This document shows, piece after piece, positions 37,583 through 46,069 of a stretch of DNA of 64,000 bases. The notes beneath the pieces were generated by a model, which worked only from the letters and a program-made list of their open reading frames with translations, was not told where the DNA came from and searched no databases. The number at the start of each line of letters is the position of its first letter. Position 1 is the stretch's first letter. Source of the DNA: Deltaproteobacteria bacterium (GTDB taxonomy: Bacteria; Desulfobacterota; Desulfuromonadia; Geobacterales; Geobacteraceae); NCBI GenBank assembly GCA_009668975.1, contig SBEG01000010.1:54588-118587 (forward strand). Reading direction: 5' to 3'. The position numbers were made by a program, and so were the translations under genes.

Positions 37583-39001
37583 CTACCATTTCTGTTTCAG
37601 TTCGAAGCGGAGAATCTCCGGCAGATTGCGGAGAAATACGGCGATGCTGTGGGGAGATTTCCAGAGCATCTTCGTATAGCCCCAGTGGATCCGGCTGCGG
37701 CGGTAAAAGCGGCTGATGAATTGGTTATACAATTCTTCCAGCCGCTCGCGGGTCAGACCATGGGGGATGAAGACGAAATTCATGCAGTTCATGGCGGGCC
37801 AGTCTTCGTTGAATTCACCGTGGTCCCTAATGGTCCGGTAGATCGGGGCGCCGGGAAAGGGGGTGAACTTGGTCACGTTGATTTCGTCCAGCGGCAGGGT
37901 CAGGGCGTAGCGGATCGTCCGCTGGATCGACTCCTCGGTTTCCCCGGTGAAGCCCATCATGAAGAGCCCTTTGACCCGCATGCCCGCATCCTTCACCATC
38001 TGAAGCTTTTTCCCCACCTGATCGAGCTCGTAGAGTTTCCGGTGTTTCGAAAGGATCTCCGGGTCGCCCGACTCGATGCCGAAATTGACCTGCCAGCAGC
38101 CGGAGCGTTTCAGGAGCGAGAGGAGTTCCTCATCGACATGTTCCAGGCGGGCGATGCAATTGTAGCTGACCGGAACTTGTTTTTCCTCCATCAGCGTGCA
38201 GAAACGTTCGACTCGCGCGCGGTCGAAGGTGAACAGGTCGTCATAGAAAAAGACGTGCCGGATGCCGAACTTTTCGTGCAGGTAGCGGAGATGCTCGACG
38301 ATGTACTCGGGGGAGTTGAAGCGAAAACCCTTGCTGAATACCGAGCGGTCGCAGTAACTGCACTGGTAGGGGCAGCCGCGGCTGGAGATGATGCTGGTGT
38401 TTGGCGCTTTCGGGTAGCTGAAGAGCGGCAGGTTGTAGCGCCGGGGAAAATCGGGAAGCAGGTGGTAGGCCGGAAAGGGGAGCGAATCCAGGTCCGGGAT
38501 GTTTTCCCGCACCGCAGATAAGGTGCCCATTCCGTCTTGACGATAGCCGATGCCGGGGACTGTTGCCACGTTCCGGAAACCGGAGCTCAGGAGATCGGCA
38601 AAGGTAACTTCGCCTTCACCGATTACCAGGAAATCTATGGCCGGGAATGAGTCGAGCAGGGCAGCTCCCACCGTGCAGGCATGGGCGCCACCGAAAACGA
38701 TGTGAATTTCCGGGCGCTGTTCCTTGACCCGCGCGGCGATGGCGTAGCCTTCCAGGAACGAGGAGGTGGTGCAGGAGAAACCGACCACGTCCGCGTTCCG
38801 GGCGAGGATGTCCGTTGCATGCTGCTCGATGGTCGAAGGGGCGCCATAGCAGTCCATCACCTCCACTTCGATCCCGCTCTTTTCCAGGTAGGCGGCGATA
38901 CTCAGGAGGCCGATGGGGGGCATGAGATTGAAGATGGTGGAAATGTCTTTTCCGGACCCCATCCAGTTGCTGCCATGGGGGTGGACCAGGAGAGCTTTCA
39001 C
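37583..39001 (-). CDS. B12-binding-domain radical SAM protein
   Basis: This 472-residue protein has an N-terminal cobalamin-binding-like Rossmann domain (KALLVHPHGSNW, GFSCTTSSFLEGY, IVFGGAHACT, LVIGEGE) and a radical SAM domain with the cluster motif C210-PYQ-C214-SY-C217. The C-terminal third has GFTGETEESIQRTI, typical of class B methylase-like and ring-forming enzymes. The substrate is unknown. I use the GTG at 39001 because CGAGGA lies six to seven bases upstream and the protein then begins MKALLVHP, the normal start. It shares strand and spacing with pagL, so a lipid or envelope substrate is possible. Confidence 0.85.
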   Translation of the reverse strand: MKALLVHPHGSNWMGSGKDISTIFNLMPPIGLLSIAAYLEKSGIEVEVMDCYGAPSTIEQHATDILARNADVVGFSCTTSSFLEGYAIAARVKEQRPEIHIVFGGAHACTVGAALLDSFPAIDFLVIGEGEVTFADLLSSGFRNVATVPGIGYRQDGMGTLSAVRENIPDLDSLPFPAYHLLPDFPRRYNLPLFSYPKAPNTSIISSRGCPYQCSYCDRSVFSKGFRFNSPEYIVEHLRYLHEKFGIRHVFFYDDLFTFDRARVERFCTLMEEKQVPVSYNCIARLEHVDEELLSLLKRSGCWQVNFGIESGDPEILSKHRKLYELDQVGKKLQMVKDAGMRVKGLFMMGFTGETEESIQRTIRYALTLPLDEINVTKFTPFPGAPIYRTIRDHGEFNEDWPAMNCMNFVFIPHGLTRERLEELYNQFISRFYRRSRIHWGYTKMLWKSPHSIAVFLRNLPEILRFELKQKW

Positions 39002-39150
39002 GTCGGTTCCTCGCGGGTTTCTCATTGCGTTGTGCTCAATGACAGAGAGCACGATAGCAGAAGCCAGGTTGGAATGCCAGACGGAATTGCGGCCGGGTAG
39101 GGAGTTTGCTGTCTAAGAAGGTTTGTGGGGGTAGTACCTGTTTCGGGGAT

Positions 39151-39177
39151 GTGGGCGTCCCGAAAGGGGACGCCCAC
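39151..39177. terminator. Perfect stem-loop just after the porin gene
   Basis: GTGGGCGTCCC pairs perfectly with GGGACGCCCAC across GAAAG, starting seven bases beyond the porin stop. No T tract follows on the minus strand, so it may stabilise the mRNA end or act with a factor. Confidence 0.5.
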
Positions 39178-39183
39178 GAGCGG

Positions 39184-40440
39184 CTAAAAAACAAAACCAA
39201 GGGTCAGTTGGAACTTATCATTGTCGAGCGGAACTTCACCTGCCTGCCTCTTATCGTCATAAATCTGGTAGTCGGCTTTGATGGCAAGTGTCGGAACCGG
39301 TTTGAAGACCAGGCCGAAGTTCGTGTAGCTGCGGTCAAATTTTCCACTGGCTTTCGACGGGTCGGCAATGCTTCCCTGCTGGGTGTCGAATTCCGAGTAG
39401 CGGGCAAAGATAATCGTGTCGGCTTCGGAGAGCTTTCCGGTTTTCCAGGCTTTCGGCATGAAGTGGTAGGCGCCTTCCACCCAGTACCCTGACATGTTGT
39501 GGCCGATATCATCTCTCAGGACAGAAGGATTGTTCTGGAAAACATGAACATATTCTCCGAGGAGATCGAAATTGCCGTAGGAGTACTTTCCGTCGAACGC
39601 CGCAATGGTGGTGTAGGCCGAACTCCCTTTGGGCGCGGAATCGGCGCTGTAGAAGGAGAAATTGGTATACAGGTTCGTAACGGGGCGAATTTCCACTCTG
39701 CCTGCAACGGCCTTGTTCCGGTTGTTATCCTTGTTCAGGTTCTGTCTGCCATTGCGGATACCATTACTCGCGGAAAATTCCTCACCGTTCAGACCGTTCA
39801 TGAGCAAGACCTGGTAATCAACCTTGCTCCCGAGAGAACCGTAGACCCCGACTCCCATTTCGCTCCAGGTTGAAGGGATAAGATAACGATCCAGGTCGGG
39901 ACGTTCCGTCGAGTTAAAATTGGTCGGCTCGTGATACAGATTGATCGCACCGAGCGGCACGAGCATAACCCCGGTCTTCACATTCAGGTACGGTTTGATG
40001 GCGAAATCGAGAAAGGCCTGCTCCACGACGACTTCCCCGGAAAGTTCATCGCCATCCACATCTTCCTTTACGCCGCCATGTTCCCATTCAACTTCGGCAT
40101 TCAGGGTCAACCAGTCGGTGAACCCGGACGTTACATAGAGCACAAAACGGTGCGGGTCGAACACGCTGGCGCCTCTGCCATTGCCGTTTTCACTTCGGGA
40201 AATATAATCAAGTTCCCCGTAGCCGCCTATTTTGGTGCTTTCCCAGAGTTTTTTTCCATAGCTTGGATCAGCCGGTGGCGCAGGGTCCTGGGCGGGCTTC
40301 TTTTCTTCCTGAAGTGCCTGGACCTTAGCGCTTAATTCACGAATTTGTCGCTGCAGGTCTTCCAGGGTATCGGCCTGGGCAAAAGGCGCCGCTGAGAATA
40401 AGAGGGCGAACGTGGTGATCATACTTAAAGATTTCTTCAT
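39184..40440 (-). CDS. Outer-membrane porin (OprP-like)
   Basis: This 418-residue protein begins with a signal peptide (MKKSLSMITTFALLFSAAPF, cleavage near AQA-DT), then a short coiled coil (TLEDLQRQIRELSAKVQALQ) that may tie to peptidoglycan or form trimers, then a beta-barrel ending in LTLGFVF with the terminal phenylalanine. It would form an outer-membrane channel for anions or small solutes. AGGAGA precedes the ATG. Two copies of a Fur-like 15-base repeat lie in its 365-base leader, so metal-dependent control is likely. Confidence 0.88.
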   Translation of the reverse strand: MKKSLSMITTFALLFSAAPFAQADTLEDLQRQIRELSAKVQALQEEKKPAQDPAPPADPSYGKKLWESTKIGGYGELDYISRSENGNGRGASVFDPHRFVLYVTSGFTDWLTLNAEVEWEHGGVKEDVDGDELSGEVVVEQAFLDFAIKPYLNVKTGVMLVPLGAINLYHEPTNFNSTERPDLDRYLIPSTWSEMGVGVYGSLGSKVDYQVLLMNGLNGEEFSASNGIRNGRQNLNKDNNRNKAVAGRVEIRPVTNLYTNFSFYSADSAPKGSSAYTTIAAFDGKYSYGNFDLLGEYVHVFQNNPSVLRDDIGHNMSGYWVEGAYHFMPKAWKTGKLSEADTIIFARYSEFDTQQGSIADPSKASGKFDRSYTNFGLVFKPVPTLAIKADYQIYDDKRQAGEVPLDNDKFQLTLGFVF

Positions 40441-40517
40441 ATATCGGTGTCTCCTGTAAATTGAAATAAAGGGCTGACTGCTTTGGCGGGGGCTCCTCCT
40501 TTCTCCGCCGCAAGATT

Positions 40518-40532
40518 TTGAAAGTCATTATC
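40518..40532 (-). promoter_or_regulatory. Fur-like site, copy proximal to porin
   Basis: The minus strand reads GATAATGACTTTCAA. GATAATGA is the core half of the Fur consensus GATAATGATAATCATTATC. It is 78 bases upstream of the porin start and identical to the site at 40707. Confidence 0.5.
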
Positions 40533-40706
40533 GTTTACTTCCGAAAAAAAGACCGGAATTGTTCCGGATGGGTACCTGATGCTCCTCTGCGGTTGAAGTC
40601 GGACGGCCTCAACTTTAAACACAGACGTCAGAAAAATATGTGCTGTTCGCTCTTACGACCGGCACGGAAAATTGCGCGGCAGGAAGGACGAGTGTGTAGA
40701 GTGGAA

Positions 40707-40721
40707 TTGAAAGTCATTATC
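40707..40721 (-). promoter_or_regulatory. Fur-like site, distal copy
   Basis: This is an identical 15-base match to the proximal site, here preceded on the minus strand by GTGATAACT, which extends the similarity to an overlapping Fur-type array (GATAACTGATAATGACTT). Confidence 0.5.
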
Positions 40722-40805
40722 AGTTATCACGGGTGAGTTCACTTCGTCAAGGTATTATGAATTATTTTTGTCTAAAAAAGGGGGGGCAGGAAAAGTGCCG
40801 GGTGG

Positions 40806-41642
40806 TCAGTTTTCGCTTCGATCATCTGTACTATCGGGGAGAGTATGGTTCATGCTGCCGGTGCGGTAGCCTTCCAGGTCGAGAGAGACGTAGGTAAACC
40901 CCGTCGCTTTGAAGAAATCGACGATGGCCCGGCGCTGTTCCGGAACCAGGAAACGGGCGATTTCCGCTTCTCCGACTTCAATGCGCGCTGTTTCGTCATG
41001 GAACCTCACCCGATAGGTGTGGAACCCGGAGTTCTTCAGGAACTCTTCGCAGCGCTCGATTTGGGCCAGCCTGTCGGCGGTGATTTCCGTTCCGTAGGGG
41101 AAGCGGCTGGCGAGGCAGGCAAAGGGTTGCTTGTCCCAGGTGGGCAGACCCAGTTCGCGACTGAGGAGGCGCACCTCTTCCTTGGAAAGGCCTGCCTCCA
41201 GGAGCGGGCTGCGGATGCCCAGTTCTGCCGTGGCCCGGCGGCCGGGGCGGTAATCCCCCAGGTCGTCGACGTTACTGCCGTCAACCACGAAAGCGAGGCC
41301 CAGTTCCGCGGCCTTGGCGAGACACAATTCGAACAGTTCCTTTTTGCAGTGATAGCAGCGATCGGCGGGATTATGCGAGAAGCCGGGGATGAGGAGTTCG
41401 TTGGAGTCAATGACAATGCGCGAGGCCCCGATCTGTTCGGCGAGCTGTCCGGCTTCGCGGAATTCGGACTGCGGGTAGGTGGGTGAGGTGGCCGTGACGG
41501 CCCAGGCCCTGTCTCCCAGCACCTCATGGGCAACCTTGAGCAGGAACGTGGAGTCAACGCCGCCGGAAAAAGCAACGAGAACCGAGCCCATTTCCGCCAG
41601 GGACTGGCGGAGGGTTTCGTATTTTTTGTGGAGCAGGTCCAT
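40806..41642 (-). CDS. larE: ATP-dependent sacrificial sulfur transferase LarE
   Basis: This 278-residue protein belongs to the PP-loop ATP pyrophosphatase family. The loop is AFSGGVDSTFLLK (24-36), and the LarE-type DRCYHCKKELF follows (C96, C99). Cysteine 176 in FACLASRFPYG is at the very position of the sulfur-donating C176 of Lactobacillus LarE, which gives up its own sulfur to build the nickel-pincer cofactor of lactate racemase. No larA, larB or larC gene is nearby. It lies downstream of rrf2 and cysK on the same strand, across a repeat-filled 199-base gap. Confidence 0.9.
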   Translation of the reverse strand: MDLLHKKYETLRQSLAEMGSVLVAFSGGVDSTFLLKVAHEVLGDRAWAVTATSPTYPQSEFREAGQLAEQIGASRIVIDSNELLIPGFSHNPADRCYHCKKELFELCLAKAAELGLAFVVDGSNVDDLGDYRPGRRATAELGIRSPLLEAGLSKEEVRLLSRELGLPTWDKQPFACLASRFPYGTEITADRLAQIERCEEFLKNSGFHTYRVRFHDETARIEVGEAEIARFLVPEQRRAIVDFFKATGFTYVSLDLEGYRTGSMNHTLPDSTDDRSEN

Positions 41643-41702
41643 GAATTCTGTCCTTTTCGGAAATCACCCCCGCTGAACCATTATCAGGGTGAGGGAAAAA
41701 AA

Positions 41703-41723
41703 CCCTCTCCTTGCGGGAGAGGG
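41703..41723. repeat. CCCTCTCC/GGGAGAGGG inverted repeat
   Basis: CCCTCTCC, TTGC, GGGAGAGGG form a short hairpin in the cysK-larE gap. It belongs to a repeat class common in bacterial genomes. It may act as a partial terminator lowering larE relative to cysK. Confidence 0.65.
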
Positions 41724-41747
41724 CGGTGCGCTGGTGTGCCGCAGACA

Positions 41748-41822
41748 ACCCCTCCAAACCTCCCCTTGACAGGGGAGACTTAAAAACTTCCCCCTTGTCA
41801 AGGGGGGATTGAGGGGGGGTGA
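41748..41822. repeat. Paired CCCCTT(G) palindromes upstream of larE
   Basis: Two adjacent inverted repeats, CTCCCCTTGACAGGGGAG and CCCCCTTGTCAAGGGGG, lie in tandem, flanked by C- and G-rich runs. They fill the space directly downstream of cysK and are related in type to the element at 22051-22073. Confidence 0.75.
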
Positions 41823-41841
41823 TTTTAGGTGTTACGTGGTT

Positions 41842-42765
41842 CTAGTCAAAGATCCCGGTGGAAAGATACCTCTCACCCGTGTCACACATGATGGTGACCA
41901 CGTTCTTGCCCTTGCCGAGTTTTCTGGCCAGTTGCAGAGCCCCAAAGAAGTTGGCACCCGCGGAAATACCGACGAGAAGACCTTCCGCCTTGGCAATTTG
42001 CCGTGCCGCCTCGAAGGCCTCGCTATTGGTCACCCTGATTACTTCGTCGTAGATGCCGGTGTTGAGGACATCCGGAATGAATCCGGCGCCAATCCCCTGA
42101 ATCTTGTGGGGGCCCGGTTCGCCGCCGGAGAGAATGGGGGAGTCAGCCGGTTCCACCGCGGCGATCCTGATGGCCGGGTTGTGCTTTTTCAGGACTTCGC
42201 CGACACCGGTCAGGGTCCCGCCGGTTCCGACCGCGGCAACAAAGCCATCAATGGACAGGCCTTTCATGGCTTCGATGATTTCGGGGCCGGTCGTCTGGCG
42301 GTGAACCTCCGGGTTTGCCGGGTTTTTGAACTGCTGCGGCATGTAGTAGCCGTGCTTGGTGGCCAGTTCTTCCGCCTTCTGCACGGCGCCGCGCATGCCC
42401 TGGCTGCCGGGAGTAAGGATCAGTTCAGCACCGTAGGCGGCCAGCAGTCGTCTGCGCTCGATGGACATGGTATCAGGCATGGTCAGGATCAGCTTGTAGC
42501 CCCGCACGGCGCAGACCATGGAAAGTCCGATCCCGGTGTTGCCGCTGGTGGGCTCGACCACCGTTGCTCCCGCTTTGAGGAGCCCGTCCCTTTCCGCCGC
42601 TTCTATCATGGCCAGACAGATCCGATCCTTGACACTGCCGCCGGGATTGCCGGATTCCATTTTTACATAGATGGCGGCGGTATTTTCCTCTTCGAGCCGG
42701 GTAATCCGGACCAGGGGGGTGTTTCCGATCAGGTTGAGGACGGAATCATATTTGACTGCTTGCAT
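41842..42765 (-). CDS. cysK: Cysteine synthase
   Basis: This 307-residue PLP enzyme joins O-acetylserine and sulfide to make cysteine. The PLP lysine is K46 in [10 protein letters not shown], the substrate loop is PTSGNTGIG, and the cofactor phosphate loop is GTGGTLTG. The ATG at 42765 is preferred because AAGGAGACAGCT precedes it; an ATG six codons earlier lacks a ribosome site. It lies between rrf2 and larE on one strand. Synthesis of cysteine next to a protein that consumes its own cysteine sulfur is suggestive. Confidence 0.95.
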   Translation of the reverse strand: MQAVKYDSVLNLIGNTPLVRITRLEEENTAAIYVKMESGNPGGSVKDRICLAMIEAAERDGLLKAGATVVEPTSGNTGIGLSMVCAVRGYKLILTMPDTMSIERRRLLAAYGAELILTPGSQGMRGAVQKAEELATKHGYYMPQQFKNPANPEVHRQTTGPEIIEAMKGLSIDGFVAAVGTGGTLTGVGEVLKKHNPAIRIAAVEPADSPILSGGEPGPHKIQGIGAGFIPDVLNTGIYDEVIRVTNSEAFEAARQIAKAEGLLVGISAGANFFGALQLARKLGKGKNVVTIMCDTGERYLSTGIFD

Positions 42766-42856
42766 AGCTGTCTCCTTCGTCATGCTGATGAAAAGTCTGG
42801 GTCATAGTTGACACTGCGTCCCGTTGCCGCCTGGGGCTCTCACAGGCGAACAATTA

Positions 42857-43324
42857 TCAGATGTAGTAGGTGAAACGGTGATCCTGTTCCCTTTTAACCC
42901 CGAGTGCCTGTCCCCGTTCGCAGAGTGTTTTCAGGGTCATGTCGGAAAAAAGTTCATTGAGTTTGTCGCTTGCTTCCTGCCAGACCGTCTGGGTAACACA
43001 GCTTCCCTCAAAGGGGCATTCACCCTTTTTCCTTTTCTTCTTGCCGGTACACTCGACGAGGAGGGTATCACCTTCCGCGGCTTCCAGAATTTCCCTGACA
43101 GTGATCTGCTCCGGTTTTTTGGCCAGATAGTACCCGCCCTGCGGACCGCGCTTGCTCTTGAGTATCCCGGCTTTCTTAAAGCTTTGGAAGATCTGCTCCA
43201 GGTAGCGCGGAGATATTTCCTGTCTTCGCGAAATATCCTTGATCTGTGAAGGGAGGGTGCCGGAATTGTAGGCCATGTCGAACAGAGCCCTCAGGCCATA
43301 ACGGCTTTTTGTCGATAATCTCAT
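42857..43324 (-). CDS. Rrf2-family transcriptional regulator (CymR/IscR-like)
   Basis: This 155-residue regulator has a winged-helix domain (MRLSTKSRYGLRALFDMAYN, ISPRYLEQIFQSFKKAGILKSKRGPQGGYYLAK) typical of Rrf2 proteins. Three cysteines, C92, C103 and C109, sit where IscR carries the C92/C98/C104 cluster ligands, with a lysine-rich insertion between the first two. It may bind an Fe-S cluster or answer to sulfur status like CymR. It heads a set rrf2-cysK-larE on the minus strand and probably controls it; a good promoter lies just upstream. Confidence 0.9.
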   Translation of the reverse strand: MRLSTKSRYGLRALFDMAYNSGTLPSQIKDISRRQEISPRYLEQIFQSFKKAGILKSKRGPQGGYYLAKKPEQITVREILEAAEGDTLLVECTGKKKRKKGECPFEGSCVTQTVWQEASDKLNELFSDMTLKTLCERGQALGVKREQDHRFTYYI

Positions 43325-43722
43325 AACGAACTCCTCCTGAAGCGTACCCTGTGGCGGCCCAGACTCTGGCAGCCTTTTGCCGGTAGCATTTTCATAAATT
43401 ATTGCTGATACTTTATAATATGTACATTATTCTTGTCAAGAACGCAAATATATGCCTCACGTATTCCTCATAGATATGCTGAAGATTCCGGGTGTTGTTC
43501 TCCCAATGATTATCTGCTACGATTCGCTAGGAGCCTATCGGATTGAGGAAGTCGAAGCGAAAATTCGGCTGGGCGAGGACAGTTTTTGTCGATTTTGCAG
43601 GATAATAGTTGTTCTATTGCCCAAAAAATCGGCGAAATATGGACCATCCAGACGGATTTGCAGCAGGTTTACCCTAAGTCCGACAGTCTCCTAGACACCA
43701 TGAAAAGTTTGGGGAGGAACCA
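43325..43722. other. Divergent 398-base spacer between rrf2 and flavin reductase
   Basis: It contains the rrf2 promoter at 43412-43439. The rest has one open frame on the plus strand (43452-43694) without a ribosome site or recognisable product, which I do not accept as a gene. No repeats or riboswitch were seen. Confidence 0.5.
43412..43439 (-). promoter_or_regulatory. Sigma-70-type promoter of rrf2
   Basis: On the minus strand TTGACA (43439-43434) and TATAAA (43417-43412) are separated by 16 bases, about 90 bases upstream of the rrf2 start. The AT-rich region between them is a likely site for autoregulation by the Rrf2 protein. Confidence 0.65.
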
Positions 43723-44289
43723 ATGAAAAAAAGTATCAAGAAGGGAACATATCTTTTTCCAACGCCCACGGCAATGGTCTCCTGTGCCGCGGAGGACGGG
43801 GTGCCGAACATAATCACGATTGCCTGGGTGGGAGTTGTCTGTTCCGAACCGCCGGTGCTGAGCGTATCGATCAGGCCGGGCAGGTATTCCCATGGTCTGA
43901 TAAAGAAATCCGGAGAGTTTGTGGTCAACATTCCCCGGGATGGGCAAATCCGGGAACTGGATTTCTGCGGGGTTGCCAGCGGCCGGGAGGTGGACAAATT
44001 CAAGGAACTGGGGCTTACCCCTGTGCAGGGCAGCGAGGTAGCAGCCCCCCTCATCAAGGAGTGTCCGGTGAACCTGGAATGCCGTGTTATTGAGATCAAG
44101 AGCCTGGGAACCCACGACCTGTTCCTGGGCGAGATCGTGGCGGCTCATATGGATGAGGAAGTGATGAACGAAAAGGGTGTGATCGATATTGCCAGGTTGA
44201 GTCCCATTGCCTACTGCCCTCAGGCTTCCCAGTACTGGAGCCTGAAGGAGGCGATCGGCACCTATGGTTTTACCGGAGGAAAGAAGTAA
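43723..44289 (+). CDS. Flavoredoxin-type flavin reductase
   Basis: This 188-residue protein belongs to the FMN-binding flavin reductase/flavoredoxin family. It has the FMN-contacting FPTPTAMVSCAAEDGVPNIIT start, then SVSIRPGRYSHGLIKKSGEFVVNIP and a CGVASGREVDKF loop. Such proteins in anaerobes pass electrons from ferredoxin or NAD(P)H to sulfite reduction or oxygen/radical detoxification. GGGGAGGAACC precedes the ATG. It is divergent from rrf2, hinting that sulfur or redox status may control it as well. Confidence 0.85.
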   Translation: MKKSIKKGTYLFPTPTAMVSCAAEDGVPNIITIAWVGVVCSEPPVLSVSIRPGRYSHGLIKKSGEFVVNIPRDGQIRELDFCGVASGREVDKFKELGLTPVQGSEVAAPLIKECPVNLECRVIEIKSLGTHDLFLGEIVAAHMDEEVMNEKGVIDIARLSPIAYCPQASQYWSLKEAIGTYGFTGGKK

Positions 44290-44344
44290 GGATTTTCGGC
44301 AGGGAAATTGAAGCGGGGGGGATAGGCGGGTTGCCGGTTTGGGC

Positions 44345-44536
44345 TCAATCTGGAGAAAATTCCCTGGTTATTTCGCCCGAGACGATACGGAAAACCTCGC
44401 CATGGCCGTTGGTCCAGCGGTCCCCTTCGCGGAGGGGATAGGGGACTTCCCGTCGGCCAAGAAAAACCGTTTCGTTCCCCAGATAGGTGAACCACTCCAG
44501 GTTGCCGTTCATCCAGATCCTGTTTTTCAATTCCAC
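44345..44536 (-). CDS. Small 63-residue protein of unknown function
   Basis: A GTG at 44536 is preceded by GGAGG eight bases away and opens a 63-residue protein, beginning MELKNRIWMNGNLEWFTYLG and ending SGEITREFSPD. It is rich in tryptophan and glycine, soluble and compact-looking, with an internal GRREVPYPLREGDRW stretch. Longer versions starting further upstream read into sequence with no coding character. I do not recognise a family. It lies between convergently placed flavin reductase and, on its other side, the divergent gene at 44770. Confidence 0.55.
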   Translation of the reverse strand: MELKNRIWMNGNLEWFTYLGNETVFLGRREVPYPLREGDRWTNGHGEVFRIVSGEITREFSPD

Positions 44537-44769
44537 GGGGGTATCCTCCAGCCGGGAGTACAGCGGGCTTCTCTGCTGCTTTGCCGGCACCCATTCTCCT
44601 GTATCCTGCCAGTTTTTGCAAGAAAATGAACAGTGTCTCCCCTGAGTTTTCTGTATACCGTTTGCATTGGCGGTTTTTCCGGGAAGATTCTCCCGGTTGT
44701 TTCCGCCGTCGTATTGCGGTAGAGTAGAGTCCGATTTGAATTTGGTAAAGGAAAGGTCCGGAATTTCGA

Positions 44770-46014
44770 GTGGTAAACATTGTCCTTTTGACAAATCAGG
44801 AGCGGCTGCTCAGGCTCTTCAACAGTTCCGTGGTTCGGCAGGCCGGAAAGGTTCGTGTTGCGGGCGCAATCCACGAGGTCCTCTCGCTGGTTTCTCCTCA
44901 AGGTCAGAACCTGATTATTATTCAGGAGCGTCTCGGTGAAATGTCCGGAGAACTCCTTGCGTACCGCATGGGTGAGGAATTAAAGGGAAAAAAGGTAAGG
45001 ATAGTTCTGTTTGGCGATCCGGAAACGATTCCGCTGTCCGGCAGAAAACCGTTTCAGGCGGTGCTTGATTCCTCTTTGAGTGATAATGAGCTTACGGCGG
45101 CAATTCTGGATATCGTTTCCACGCCCGTGGCAGGGAAGAGAAAGAAGAAAGTATCCGCCAAGAACAAGCTGCCGCAGCAGGCAGCTGAGCGAAAACCGGC
45201 TGAGACAAATCCTCCTGTAATGGCGGAAAACATCGCCGATGTGGTGAAAATCCAAAGGTCAGCTCCGTACCCGGCTCAGGACTTCTCCCTGCGAGACGAG
45301 ACTCCTGTTCCTGATGCGTCCAAAACGTCTTTTCAGGCAAAACTGGAAAGTGCGCTGAACGAAGCAGGCAGTGCGAGTGTTGTGCCGCGGCGGGAGATGC
45401 CTCTGGTGCCACCTGATCCTTCTGCCGGGCCGATTCGGGTCACCTGGGGCAAACCCACTCTCCTTCATCGTGTTCGCGAGCGCCTCCGCCAGCCCAGGTT
45501 TATTATAATTCTTGGAGTGGCGGGCGCAGGTTTCCTGGTACTGATGGTTCTGCTCTTGTTCTACCAACTGAAACCGGACAGGACCGCCGTTGTTCCGGGC
45601 AACTTGCCCGCGGAAACGGGAGCTGAGCTGAAGATTGTCTCACCGGCCTTTCAGAACCTGCCGGGCGCTCTCCCGGCTTTTCTGCCCCGTCAGGCTGCGG
45701 ACAGTGCCTACGGCAAGGCAAATCCGGGTTGGGAGCGCTACCAGGGTCCCTTGACGGAATTCAGGCTCTTCCGGGAGAAGGGTCTGATTCGTGCGCTCCA
45801 GATTATCGACCGGAGTGGGCAGGGTATCAGTCCCGCTTTGCTTGCCACCGTTTTGACCGAGATGGCCGGTGACCGGCAGTATGTGGTAGAAACAACGGAG
45901 CAAAAAGGGACGTATATCGTTGAAAAGGGCAGCATTCTTACGGGAGATCGGATCATTGTCTATCGCAAGGAGCCGGAGCGGTCCGTGAAGGCATTTGTGC
46001 TGGACCTGAAGTAA
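44770..46014 (+). CDS. Bitopic membrane protein with receiver-like N-terminal domain
   Basis: I do not recognise this 414-residue protein. Residues 1-118 look like a Rossmann/receiver-type domain (VNIVLLTNQERLLRLF, LIIIQERLG, VRIVLFGDP). A proline- and lysine-rich linker follows to 240. One membrane helix lies at about 243-267 (FIIILGVAGAGFLVLMVLLL), then a periplasmic region of about 145 residues with ISPALLATVLTEMAGDRQYV and a final beta pattern. The topology (cytosolic sensor, one helix, periplasmic domain) recalls a regulatory or secretion-linked protein. The start is GTG. The LysM gene begins 55 bases downstream and is probably a partner. Confidence 0.6.
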   Translation: MVNIVLLTNQERLLRLFNSSVVRQAGKVRVAGAIHEVLSLVSPQGQNLIIIQERLGEMSGELLAYRMGEELKGKKVRIVLFGDPETIPLSGRKPFQAVLDSSLSDNELTAAILDIVSTPVAGKRKKKVSAKNKLPQQAAERKPAETNPPVMAENIADVVKIQRSAPYPAQDFSLRDETPVPDASKTSFQAKLESALNEAGSASVVPRREMPLVPPDPSAGPIRVTWGKPTLLHRVRERLRQPRFIIILGVAGAGFLVLMVLLLFYQLKPDRTAVVPGNLPAETGAELKIVSPAFQNLPGALPAFLPRQAADSAYGKANPGWERYQGPLTEFRLFREKGLIRALQIIDRSGQGISPALLATVLTEMAGDRQYVVETTEQKGTYIVEKGSILTGDRIIVYRKEPERSVKAFVLDLK

Positions 46015-46069
46015 GCGCTAAGCGCTGTACCTGAAAGTATTTCATTACCCAAGCGGAAACGGAGAATGC

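Larger units (their letters stand above)
40441..40805. promoter_or_regulatory. 365-base leader upstream of the porin gene
   Basis: The stretch contains no gene I can support. It holds two copies of TTGAAAGTCATTATC at 40518-40532 and 40707-40721, listed separately. The centre near 40600-40690 shows nothing further. Confidence 0.5.

Noticed and set aside
43452..43694. 80-codon frame between rrf2 and flavin reductase
   Set aside because: No ribosome site, no recognisable sequence, and it covers the likely promoter region of the flavin reductase gene.
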